A stretch of DNA of 11,225 bases from Flemingiibacterium sp045634005 (GCA_045634005.1 JAZQZL010000039.1:1-11225); one strand, 5' to 3'. Numbered from the stretch's first letter, positions 1 to 5,359 are shown. Notes: a model not told the origin generated them from the sequence alone. Made by a program: numbers and translations.

Positions 1-23
1 TGCAAAAAACGCAAGGTTTTTAG

Positions 24-41
24 TGTGATTTGCAATTCACA
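24..41. promoter_or_regulatory. Palindromic operator candidate over the -35 box
   Basis: TGTGATTTGCAATTCACA is an 18-bp palindrome, symmetric at 16 of 18 positions around the central GC, with half-sites TGTGA and TCACA. Its right half is the -35 hexamer of the promoter at 36-64, where a bound repressor would block RNA polymerase. It is therefore a plausible operator for the aldolase/epimerase operon. The cognate regulator is not identified. The eight-base spacing between half-sites differs from the six of a Crp site. Confidence 0.5.
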
Positions 42-64
42 TTTAATTATCTGCATATTATAAT
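36..64 (+). promoter_or_regulatory. Sigma-A-type promoter of the aldolase-epimerase operon
   Basis: TTCACA (36-41) and TATAAT (59-64) are separated by exactly 17 bases: a five-of-six -35 and a perfect -10. Transcription should start near 71, giving a leader of roughly 27 nt before the ATG at 98. This makes the HpcH/HpaI gene the first gene of its transcript. Confidence 0.7.
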
Positions 65-97
65 AGTTTTGTAATAATAAATTAAGGAGATGTTTTT

Positions 98-889
98 ATG
101 GCAAACAAATTTCGCGAGGCCTTAAATTCAGGCAGACGTCTTTTCGGTACACACGTCAATTTCATCGATCACCGCGTGTGCGAGCTGCTCGGCTACGTCG
201 GCTTTGACTACCTTTGGATAGATATGGAGCACATCTCTACCGATTTTATCACGATGGAGCGACATCTCATCGCAGCCAAGGCGGCAGGCACGCCCACACT
301 CGTTCGCGTGGTGTGGAACGATATCCCAAATATCAAGCGAGTACTCGAAGCAGGTCCCGACGCTATCGTTGTTCCGATGGTCAACAGCGTGGAAGAAGCG
401 CGTCAGGCTATCGAAACCTGCATCTATCCGCCCGAGGGCAAGCGCGGATTCGGTCCGTGCAGAGCCGTCCGCTACGGTCTTGACGACATAAACGATTACA
501 TCGACAATACAAGCAAGGATCTCTGCCGCTTCTTACAGGTTGAAACCAAGGCAGCTGTCGAATGCCTTGACGAGGTCTGCAAGATTCCCTACGTTGACGG
601 CTTTATCATCGGCCCTATGGATTTAAGCGGCTCGATCGGCAAGCTCGGTCACGCGCTCGAGGACAAGGAAACGAACGAGCTTATCGAAAAGGCTATCGCC
701 ATCGCGCACGCTAACGGCAAGCCGATCGGTATTTCGACGGGTGCAGACAACACGACAGAGCTTGAGCACTGGATAAGCAAGGGCGTTGACTTTATCTCCG
801 CGAGCACCGATATGCGAAGTGTTTTAGTGGGTGCACAGACGGTTCTCGGCAGAATGAAGACAATCTCTGAAAAGCATCCGAAAAAGTGA
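98..889 (+). CDS. HpcH/HpaI-family 2-oxo-acid aldolase
   Basis: This 263-residue protein belongs to the metal-dependent class II HpcH/HpaI aldolases, cytoplasmic enzymes that cleave 2-oxo-3-deoxy or 4-hydroxy-2-oxo acids to pyruvate and an aldehyde. The family's active-site residues fall at the numbering used for Escherichia coli HpaI: Asp42 and His45 in WIDMEH, Arg70 in TLVRV, Gln147 and the metal ligand Glu149 in QVET, and Asp175 in GPMDLS. Length is normal for the family. The ATG at 98 follows an AAGGAGA site with 7-base spacing. The next gene starts 8 bases after the stop, so the two are surely cotranscribed. The family covers HpaI, GarL and RhmA (YfaU) activities, and sequence alone does not say which acyl donor or aldehyde is used. 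The epimerase neighbour points to sugar or sugar-acid breakdown rather than aromatic catabolism. Confidence 0.9.
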   Translation: MANKFREALNSGRRLFGTHVNFIDHRVCELLGYVGFDYLWIDMEHISTDFITMERHLIAAKAAGTPTLVRVVWNDIPNIKRVLEAGPDAIVVPMVNSVEEARQAIETCIYPPEGKRGFGPCRAVRYGLDDINDYIDNTSKDLCRFLQVETKAAVECLDEVCKIPYVDGFIIGPMDLSGSIGKLGHALEDKETNELIEKAIAIAHANGKPIGISTGADNTTELEHWISKGVDFISASTDMRSVLVGAQTVLGRMKTISEKHPKK

Positions 890-897
890 GGTAGGCT

Positions 898-1590
898 ATG
901 TTAGAAGAACTCAAAAAGGAAGTGCTCGAAGCAAACTTGCTCCTCCCAAAGCACGATCTCATAAAATTCACTTGGGGTAACGTATCCGCGATCGATCGAG
1001 CATCGGGGCTTGTAGTGATTAAGCCGTCGGGCGTTGAGTACGACGGTATGACTGCCGACGATATGGTCGTCGTAAGCCTCGCAGACGGAAGCGTCGTCGA
1101 GGGTAAGTACAAGCCGTCGAGCGACCTGCCGACGCATCTTGTACTCTACCGTGAGTTTGCCGACATCGGCGGCGTGGTGCACACGCACAGCCGCTGGGCG
1201 ACTGCATTCGCGCAGGCAGGCGTTGGCATTGAAGCGCTCAGCACGACTCACGCGGACTACTTCTACGGCAAGATTCCATGCACTCGCGCACTTACCGCAG
1301 ACGAGATCAGCGGCGAGTATGAAAAAGAAACGGGCAACGTAATAGTTGAAACCTTCAAGGGTATCGACCCGATGGCAATTCCCGCGGCACTCGTCAAGAG
1401 TCACGGAGCATTTTCGTGGGGCAAGGATGCGTTCGACGCGGTGCACAAGGCGGTCGTTTTAGAGGAGGTAGCGTTTATGAACTACCACTCGATGATGTTA
1501 AACCCCGACGTAAAGCCGATTCCAAGTGAGCTTGCAGACAAGCACTATCTCCGAAAGCACGGCAAGGACGCCTATTACGGACAGAACTAA
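898..1590 (+). CDS. araD: L-ribulose-5-phosphate 4-epimerase (AraD/UlaF type)
   Basis: This 230-residue class II aldolase-fold enzyme should interconvert L-ribulose 5-phosphate and D-xylulose 5-phosphate, feeding pentoses into the pentose phosphate pathway. It matches remembered E. coli AraD (231 aa) along its whole length, from the MLEELK start to the KHYLRKHG...YYGQ end. Visible active-site elements are TWGNVSA (25-31), KPSGV (42-46), PSSD with Asp76, HTHS with zinc ligands His95 and His97, HADYFYG with catalytic Asp120, KSHG with third zinc ligand His169, and Tyr227 near the C-terminus. Asp76, Asp120 and Tyr227 favour epimerase over fuculose-phosphate aldolase. The start lies 8 bases after the aldolase stop, with a GAGG-type SD overlapping that stop. 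The symbol covers the enzyme class; UlaF or SgbE-like roles in ascorbate or xylulose use are equally possible. No arabinose kinase or isomerase is in view. Confidence 0.9.
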   Translation: MLEELKKEVLEANLLLPKHDLIKFTWGNVSAIDRASGLVVIKPSGVEYDGMTADDMVVVSLADGSVVEGKYKPSSDLPTHLVLYREFADIGGVVHTHSRWATAFAQAGVGIEALSTTHADYFYGKIPCTRALTADEISGEYEKETGNVIVETFKGIDPMAIPAALVKSHGAFSWGKDAFDAVHKAVVLEEVAFMNYHSMMLNPDVKPIPSELADKHYLRKHGKDAYYGQN

Positions 1591-1598
1591 ATAAAAAA

Positions 1599-1629
1599 GC
1601 AGGCTTGGTGTACCTGCGATAAAGCAGGT
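1599..1629 (+). other. Two mutually exclusive small hairpins after the epimerase gene
   Basis: GCAGG (1599-1603), ACCTGC (1612-1617) and GCAGGT (1624-1629) allow two exclusive pairings: first with second, or second with third. Each stem is only 5-6 bp and neither is followed by a T-run. They lie in the 3' untranslated region ahead of the terminator at 1648-1685. Confidence 0.35.
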
Positions 1630-1647
1630 TTAAAATAAATACGAAAT

Positions 1648-1685
1648 GCCGAGAGCAATTCAAGTTGCTCTCGGCGTGATTTTTT
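1648..1685 (+). terminator. Intrinsic terminator of the aldolase-epimerase operon
   Basis: GCCGAGAGCAA (1648-1658) pairs perfectly with TTGCTCTCGGC (1665-1675) over 11 bp around a 6-base loop. Four bases later comes a run of six T (1680-1685). It lies 58 bases after the epimerase stop and closes the two-gene operon. Confidence 0.85.
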
Positions 1686-1714
1686 CAACTGTCCCAACCA
1701 ACAGTTGAAAAAAT
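1679..1714. promoter_or_regulatory. 14-bp inverted repeat upstream of the HTH regulator promoter
   Basis: ATTTTTTCAACTGT (1679-1692) and ACAGTTGAAAAAAT (1701-1714) are perfect inverted copies separated by 8 bases. The left arm reuses the T-run of the preceding terminator, and the right arm ends 15 bases before the -35 at 1730. It may be a binding site, for example for autoregulation by the HTH protein, or an AT-rich second terminator stem reading leftward. Sequence alone does not decide. Confidence 0.5.
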
Positions 1715-1729
1715 TCAAGAACGGGATGT

Positions 1730-1758
1730 TTGACTACATTTGATTGACATGGTATAAT
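1730..1758 (+). promoter_or_regulatory. Strong sigma-A promoter of the HTH regulator
   Basis: TTGACT (1730-1735) and TATAAT (1753-1758) are spaced by exactly 17 bases, with an extended -10 TG at 1750-1751. Transcription should begin near 1765. The leader carries a small palindrome (AGGCGCCT, 1770-1777) close to the predicted start site, a possible operator half-step. The promoter is nearly ideal, which is unusual for a gene encoding a regulator unless it is repressed. Confidence 0.8.
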
Positions 1759-1805
1759 ATAGTCACGGAAGGCGCCTCCGAAATGAAATAAAAGGAGTAA
1801 ACAAT

Positions 1806-2876
1806 ATGAATCTCGGTAATAAAATCCGTGAACTGCGCAGGGCAAGTAATCTTACACAAGAGCAGTTGGCGGCTTCACTCAACATCTCCGCACAAGCTGT
1901 ATCAAAGTGGGAGATGGGGGCTTCTTACCCCGATATGACAATGATTCCAACTCTCGCAGTATTTTTCAAAGTTTCGCTTGATGAGCTTTTCGATTTTGAC
2001 GTAAGGAATATCGACAAAGAAATCGAAGATATCCGATTAGAATACAACAAATATTTTTGGGGCAATTTTGAAAAAGCTGAACAAATATTACTTGACGGAT
2101 TGAAGCTTTATCCCGTCTCCATCCAATTAAAAACTGAATTATTTGAGCTTTACGCCTATAATGTTGATAGAGGTGATGAAGTTGTCAATAAAGCATTTGA
2201 ACTTGGAAGTCATATAATCAGTATATCACAAGACGTTTTCTGCACCTGCCGCACAAAGGCAAATATGATACATATTTACACGTATTTGGAACGCGAAAAG
2301 GGTCAAGATCATTACGATGAAATAAAACAGATCATCGAAACCCTTCCATATATGTACCCTTATATGTTGCAGGACAAAATGCGCCTTTCAGCAAGCTATA
2401 TTAAGGGTGAGGAAGGTATGAAGGAAGCCAAAGCTCTTAAAGATATAGAATGGCAGGAGTTTTTCATAGCTTGCGCCCAAGTAGGACATCGCTATTTTGA
2501 TATGGGTGACTACGAAAATGCGATGATTCATTTTCAAGAAAGTGTGGACGTTATTGAACGATTTATGTATTCCGACAAGCAGGGCTTTGATGCATATCCC
2601 ATAGGCGGTACGCATGCGAAGCACGCCATAACGCTTTTGGATATCGCAACTTGTATGTTCCAGTTGGGCAAGACAGAGGGCATAGATGATCTGATTGAAA
2701 AAGCCAAGCATATTTATTTTGACACATACAACCACATAGAACTCCGTGATTATAATAAAACTATGCGCGAAATGGTAGATTATTTTACAAAGGAATACAA
2801 CAAGAAAAAACTGAACGAATATAAACCGCTTGACCTGGGCGAGATTGAAAAGCGAATAGCTCAAAAGAATGCGTAG
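1806..2876 (+). CDS. Xre-family HTH regulator with TPR-like C-terminal region
   Basis: This is a 356-residue predicted cytoplasmic transcriptional regulator. Residues 5-62 form a Cro/CI-type helix-turn-helix, with LTQEQLAASLNIS as the first helices and SAQAVSKWEMG (29-38) around the recognition helix. The remaining ~290 residues are helical and TPR-like: a WGNFEKAEQILLDGLKLYP motif (85-103) and YFDMGDYENAMIHFQESV (230-247) have the small/large residue pattern of tetratricopeptide helices. The architecture resembles HTH-TPR sensors that bind peptides or protein partners, but no ligand is evident and no small peptide gene was found next to it. The ATG at 1806 follows AAAGGAG with 8-base spacing. 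The gene has its own promoter, sits between terminators, and is AT-richer than its neighbours (about 28-38% GC in sampled 60-base lines, against about 55% in a sampled aldolase line), suggesting separate acquisition. Its target is unknown. Confidence 0.8.
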   Translation: MNLGNKIRELRRASNLTQEQLAASLNISAQAVSKWEMGASYPDMTMIPTLAVFFKVSLDELFDFDVRNIDKEIEDIRLEYNKYFWGNFEKAEQILLDGLKLYPVSIQLKTELFELYAYNVDRGDEVVNKAFELGSHIISISQDVFCTCRTKANMIHIYTYLEREKGQDHYDEIKQIIETLPYMYPYMLQDKMRLSASYIKGEEGMKEAKALKDIEWQEFFIACAQVGHRYFDMGDYENAMIHFQESVDVIERFMYSDKQGFDAYPIGGTHAKHAITLLDIATCMFQLGKTEGIDDLIEKAKHIYFDTYNHIELRDYNKTMREMVDYFTKEYNKKKLNEYKPLDLGEIEKRIAQKNA

Positions 2877-2879
2877 TTC

Positions 2880-2899
2880 GCTTTTGTGTCCACAAAAGC
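2880..2899. other. Hairpin just after the regulator stop
   Basis: GCTTTTGTG (2880-2888) and CACAAAAGC (2891-2899) form a 20-base near-perfect palindrome starting 4 bases after the regulator stop. No T-run follows on the plus strand, so it is a poor intrinsic terminator. It could stabilise the mRNA 3' end or act as a weak pause site. Confidence 0.4.
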
Positions 2900-2946
2900 A
2901 GTGCTTGTCAGGAAAAGGAGACGGACTTTCGGAGCGCACAAACCAA

Positions 2947-3071
2947 AGGCTCCCTTGTGTAAAGGGAGCTGACGCCGAAGGCGGCTGAGGGATTGTTTTG
3001 CGGTATGCTTTTGCTTTTACAATCCCTCCGTCTCGCTTTCGCGAGCCACCTCCCTTTACACAAGGGAGGCT
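2947..3071. repeat. MITE-like palindromic repeat, about 125 bp
   Basis: Terminal inverted repeats 2947-2970 and 3048-3071 match at 22 of 24 positions. An inner pair, AGGGATTGT (2988-2996) and ACAATCCCT (3019-3027), is perfect. Each arm also folds on itself: 2949-2956 with 2962-2969, 2973-2976 with 2980-2983, 3032-3036 with 3041-3045, and 3049-3056 with 3062-3069. It encodes no protein and no clear target-site duplication is visible. The CTCCCTTGTGTAAAGGGAG ends resemble, from memory, a dispersed repeat common in gut Firmicutes genomes. It is best read as a non-autonomous mobile element or its relic, inserted between convergent genes. Nothing else in 2900-3080 looks like a gene. Confidence 0.75.
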
Positions 3072-3088
3072 CTCTTACCGCCCGACAG

Positions 3089-3135
3089 TACACCTAAAAG
3101 GTGTAACACACTATACCTTGCGCGCAAGGCGTGTG
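3089..3135. other. Two tandem hairpins after the MITE-like repeat
   Basis: TACACCT (3089-3095) pairs with AGGTGTA (3099-3105) around an AAA loop. Immediately after, CACAC (3107-3111) and GTGTG (3131-3135) enclose the 14-bp perfect palindrome CCTTGCGCGCAAGG (3116-3129). With the terminators at 3136-3228 they make a continuous run of stem-loops. I see no open reading frame with a ribosome binding site here. Confidence 0.45.
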
Positions 3136-3178
3136 AAAAGGAGTACGAACAAAACTGTCCGTGCTCCTTTTGTTTTTT
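3136..3178 (+). terminator. Plus-strand intrinsic terminator
   Basis: AAAAGGAGTACG (3136-3147) pairs with CGTGCTCCTTTT (3160-3171) over 12 bp with one G-T wobble and a 12-base loop, followed by six T (3173-3178). It lies 260 bases past the regulator stop and would stop rightward transcription before it runs antisense into rplQ. Read leftward it has only four T and is weaker. Confidence 0.7.
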
Positions 3179-3180
3179 CA

Positions 3181-3228
3181 GCAGGCAAAACCTGCTTTAT
3201 GGAAGGTGCCTCTTCCGCCTGCTTTTTT
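3181..3228 (+). terminator. Second plus-strand terminator candidate
   Basis: GCAGGC (3181-3186) can pair with GCCTGC (3217-3222), enclosing the stem GGAAG/CTTCC (3201-3205/3212-3216), and a run of six T follows (3223-3228). An unpaired 14-base bulge on the 5' side makes it less certain than its neighbour. A competing local stem GCAGG/CCTGC (3181-3185/3191-3195) is possible. It probably acts as a backup to the terminator at 3136-3178. Confidence 0.4.
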
Positions 3229-3233
3229 AACGC

Positions 3234-3264
3234 AAAAGCTCCACCGCATAAGCGGTGGAGCTTT
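3234..3264 (-). terminator. Terminator of the spc-alpha ribosomal operon
   Basis: Read leftward, an 11-bp perfect stem (3252-3262 with 3237-3247, loop of four), extendable to 13 bp, begins about 10 bases after the rplQ stop. It is followed by four T and a TT-containing tail. The stem is GC-rich (CTCCACCGC). The T-run is short, so efficiency may be moderate. It marks rplQ as the last gene of the cluster. Confidence 0.75.
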
Positions 3265-3274
3265 CATTCAGAGA

Positions 3275-3649
3275 TTACTTGGTCTCTTCCTTCTTAACAA
3301 TCTCAGTCTTGGTGAGCTTGATAAGTGCCATCTCAGCAGCGTCGCCACGACGCGGACCGAGCTTGTAGATCTGTGTGTAACCACCGTTTACGTCAGCGTA
3401 TTCGGGAGCGATTACATCAAACAGCTTCTTAACAACGTCCTCCTTCGTGATGAAGGCGAGTGCTGCACGGCGGGATGCGAGAGTGTTCTTCTTGCCGAGT
3501 GTAATCATCTTTTCAGCAAGAGCGCGTACCTCCTTGGCACGAGTCAAGGTGGTCTCTATAGAGCCATTTTCGAGCAGATAGGTTACCATGCCTCTGAGCA
3601 TTGCTTTTCTGTGCGCGGTAGTTCTGCCGAGCTTTCTGGTTCCGGGCAT
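3275..3649 (-). CDS. rplQ: 50S ribosomal protein L17
   Basis: This 124-residue protein of the large subunit lines the outer part of the peptide exit tunnel region. The diagnostic N-terminus MPGTRKLGRTTAHRKAMLRG, the TLTRAKEVRALAEKMITLGK segment (34-53) and the C-terminal YTQIYKLGPRRGDAAEMALI block (91-110) are all present, and length is standard. AAAGGAGGG lies 8 bases before the ATG. It is the last gene of the operon, 67 bases after rpoA, and its stop is followed about 10 bases later by the terminator. In many Clostridia cobalt/ECF transporter genes and truA follow rplQ; here the operon ends instead. Confidence 0.97.
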   Translation of the reverse strand: MPGTRKLGRTTAHRKAMLRGMVTYLLENGSIETTLTRAKEVRALAEKMITLGKKNTLASRRAALAFITKEDVVKKLFDVIAPEYADVNGGYTQIYKLGPRRGDAAEMALIKLTKTEIVKKEETK

Positions 3650-3694
3650 TATAATTCCCTCCTTTTACGGTTTTGTAGAGTATGAAACTTGGGT

Positions 3695-3722
3695 GAATAA
3701 GCAAACGGAGTTTGACTTATTC
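3695..3722 (-). other. Hairpin over the rpoA stop codon
   Basis: On the mRNA, GAATAAG (3722-3716) and CAAAC (3714-3710) pair with GTTTG (3706-3702) and CTTATTC (3701-3695). This gives 12 bp with a single bulged base and a TCC loop. The TAA of rpoA lies in the 5' strand of the stem. There is no T-run, so it is not a terminator. It may be a processing or stability element between rpoA and rplQ. Confidence 0.5.
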
Positions 3723-4667
3723 CTCCTCTTTCTTCAGATCAAGTCCCAAGGAATGTAACTTCTGAATTACTTCCTCGAGCGACTTCTTACCGAGGTTACG
3801 AACCTTTATCATGTCCTCCTCGGTGCGGTTGGTAAGGTCTTCAACCGTATCGATGCCGGCACGCTTCAAGCAGTTGAAGCTGCGAACCGACATGTCAAGC
3901 TCCTCAATGGTCATCTCAAGAACTTTTTCCTTGATGGTTTCTTCACGCTCAACCATGATTTCTGCCTTCTTTGCCTCATCAGAAAGATCGACAAAGAGGT
4001 TGAGATGCTCGTTGAGTATCTTGGCGCCAAGTGAGATAGCTTCCTTAGCGGAGATCGTACCGTTGGTGGTGACCTCAAGTGTTAACTTGTCGTAATCGGT
4101 ATTGCTTCCGACGCGGGTGTTCTCCACGGTATAGCTTACGTTATAAACGGGAGTATAGATCGAGTCGGTGTAGATAAGACCGATAACGGACGGATTGTTC
4201 TGCTTGTTCTTCTCCTGCGATACATAGCCTCTGCCGTGATCGAAGGTGAGCTCCATATAGAAGCGAGTGCCTTCGCTTACGGTAGCGATATGATGATCGG
4301 GCTCGAGGATCTCAATATCAGCATCCTGCTTGATGTCGCCTGCAGTTACGTTGCACTGACCGTTTACGTCAATGGTAACAGTCTTGGGACCGCTCGTGTG
4401 GAGCTTCGCGGTGATTCCCTTTACGTTGAGGACGATTTCAGTTACGTCTTCCTTAACGCCGGGAATAGTGGAGATCTCGTGGAGAACGCCGTCGATCTTG
4501 ATGCTGACAACTGCAACACCCGGGAGCGAGCTTAAAAGCACACGGCGCAGGGAGTTACCGAGCGTGGTACCGTAGCCGCGCTCCAGCGGCTCAACGACGA
4601 ACTTGCCATACTTTCCGTCTTCGCTTAAGTCAACGGTTGCTATATTAGGCTTCTCTATTTCTATCAT
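3717..4667 (-). CDS. rpoA: RNA polymerase subunit alpha
   Basis: This 316-residue alpha subunit dimerises to nucleate RNA polymerase assembly and contacts UP elements and activators. The N-terminal domain (about 1-230) shows GTTLGNSLRRVLLSSLPG (33-50) and HEISTIPGVKEDVTEIVLNV (63-82). After the linker, the C-terminal domain carries RSFNCLKRAGI, with Arg262, Asn265, Cys266 and Lys268 equivalent to the E. coli DNA-binding residues R265, N268, C269 and K271, and VRNLGKKSLEE (289-299). It ends in an acidic KKEEE tail. The ATG at 4667 is preceded by AGGAGGG at 7-base spacing. That SD can be sealed by an upstream helix (see 4670-4734), implying coupling to rpsD. Length and domain order are normal. 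Confidence 0.98.
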   Translation of the reverse strand: MIEIEKPNIATVDLSEDGKYGKFVVEPLERGYGTTLGNSLRRVLLSSLPGVAVVSIKIDGVLHEISTIPGVKEDVTEIVLNVKGITAKLHTSGPKTVTIDVNGQCNVTAGDIKQDADIEILEPDHHIATVSEGTRFYMELTFDHGRGYVSQEKNKQNNPSVIGLIYTDSIYTPVYNVSYTVENTRVGSNTDYDKLTLEVTTNGTISAKEAISLGAKILNEHLNLFVDLSDEAKKAEIMVEREETIKEKVLEMTIEELDMSVRSFNCLKRAGIDTVEDLTNRTEEDMIKVRNLGKKSLEEVIQKLHSLGLDLKKEEE

Positions 4668-4669
4668 TC

Positions 4670-4734
4670 AATAACCCTCCTATGAATATAAACACAGCCT
4701 TAAAAACGTACTGGGTATATCGGAGGTTGTTATT
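4670..4734 (-). promoter_or_regulatory. Helix sequestering the rpoA ribosome binding site
   Basis: On the mRNA, AATAAC (4734-4729) plus CCTCC (4726-4722), with two bulged A between them, is complementary to GGAGG (4680-4676) plus GTTATT (4675-4670). This is 11 bp enclosing a 41-base loop, and the 3' strand contains the rpoA SD. The 5' strand starts inside the rpsD TAA stop. A ribosome finishing rpsD would open it. The complementarity is seen in the sequence; the coupling role is inferred. Confidence 0.5.
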
Positions 4735-5359
4735 ACTTGGAATACAACTCGACGATGAGCTGCTCTTCGATAGGAAGATCAACGTCCTCACGATCGGGAG
4801 TAGCAATTACCTTCGCAGTAGCGTTTTCCTTATCTACTTCAAGCCACTTGGGAGTAAGCTTGGTCTGCATAGATTCGATAAGGCCCTTGATCTTGTCAGA
4901 CTGACGGCTGGTCTCGCTAACGGTGATAACGTCACCGGTCTTGAGAATGATCGAAGGAATGTTAACCTTCTTGCCGTTGAGTCTGAAGTGGTTGTGACGA
5001 ACGAGCTGACGAGCTTCCTTGTGGCTCTCTGCCATACCCATTCTGTAAACAGCGTTGTCAAGACGAAGCTCGAGGATAGTGAGAAGGTTCTCACCGGTCA
5101 TACCAGCCTTCTTGTCCGCGATAGTGAAGTAGTTCTTGAACTGCTTCTCGGGAACGCCATAGTATCTCTTTGCCTTCTGCTTTTCGCGCATCTGTGTGCC
5201 ATACTCGGACATCTTCTTCTTAGCAGCGCCGTGCTGACCGGGAGCAGTACCTCTTGCGGTAACAGCACACTTGCTGCTAAGGCAACGGTCGCCCTTAAGG
5301 AACAGCTTCATACCTTCTCTGCGGCACAGCTTGCACGAGGAACCTGTATATCTTGCCAT
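4733..5359 (-). CDS. rpsD: 30S ribosomal protein S4, zinc-binding type
   Basis: This 208-residue primary 16S rRNA binder starts 30S assembly near the 5' domain and helps form the mRNA entry and helicase site. The N-terminus MARYTGSSCKLCRREG carries Cys9, Cys12, Cys26 and Cys31, the four-cysteine zinc site known from Thermus S4, so this is the C+ form. The S4 RNA-binding domain follows around 97-160 (LELRLDNAVYRMGMA, then RQLVRHNHFRLNGKKVNIPS). It ends in the usual ELYSK. AAGGAGGAAA precedes the ATG, and 19 bases separate it from rpsK. In E. coli S4 represses the alpha operon translationally; whether it does so here is unknown. Many Clostridia carry an extra cysteine-free S4 elsewhere, which cannot be judged from this window. 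Confidence 0.97.
   Translation of the reverse strand: MARYTGSSCKLCRREGMKLFLKGDRCLSSKCAVTARGTAPGQHGAAKKKMSEYGTQMREKQKAKRYYGVPEKQFKNYFTIADKKAGMTGENLLTILELRLDNAVYRMGMAESHKEARQLVRHNHFRLNGKKVNIPSIILKTGDVITVSETSRQSDKIKGLIESMQTKLTPKWLEVDKENATAKVIATPDREDVDLPIEEQLIVELYSK

Noticed and set aside
24..41. Crp/cAMP site (TGTGA...TCACA)
   Set aside because: The half-sites are eight bases apart rather than six, and Clostridia seldom use Crp this way. Kept only as a generic palindrome.
901..1446. Minus-strand open frame opposite the epimerase gene
   Set aside because: The plus-strand frame matches AraD along its full length, and the antisense frame has no recognisable motif.
1744..1758. Perfect TTGACA (1744-1749) next to TATAAT (1753-1758)
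   Set aside because: Only three bases separate them, so they cannot be a -35/-10 pair. The TTGACT at 1730-1735 has the correct 17-base spacing.
2388..2939. Minus-strand open frame opposite the HTH regulator
   Set aside because: It has no ribosome binding site, its composition looks like reverse-complement noise, and the plus-strand gene has promoter, SD and domain support.
2877..2946. Possible signal-peptide gene for the HTH-TPR regulator
   Set aside because: An AAAAGGAG occurs at about 2913, but no ATG, GTG or TTG follows at a workable distance with a sensible reading frame.
3161..3685. Plus-strand open frame of 174 codons starting at GTG 3161
   Set aside because: It starts inside a terminator stem, has no usable ribosome binding site and runs antisense through rplQ.
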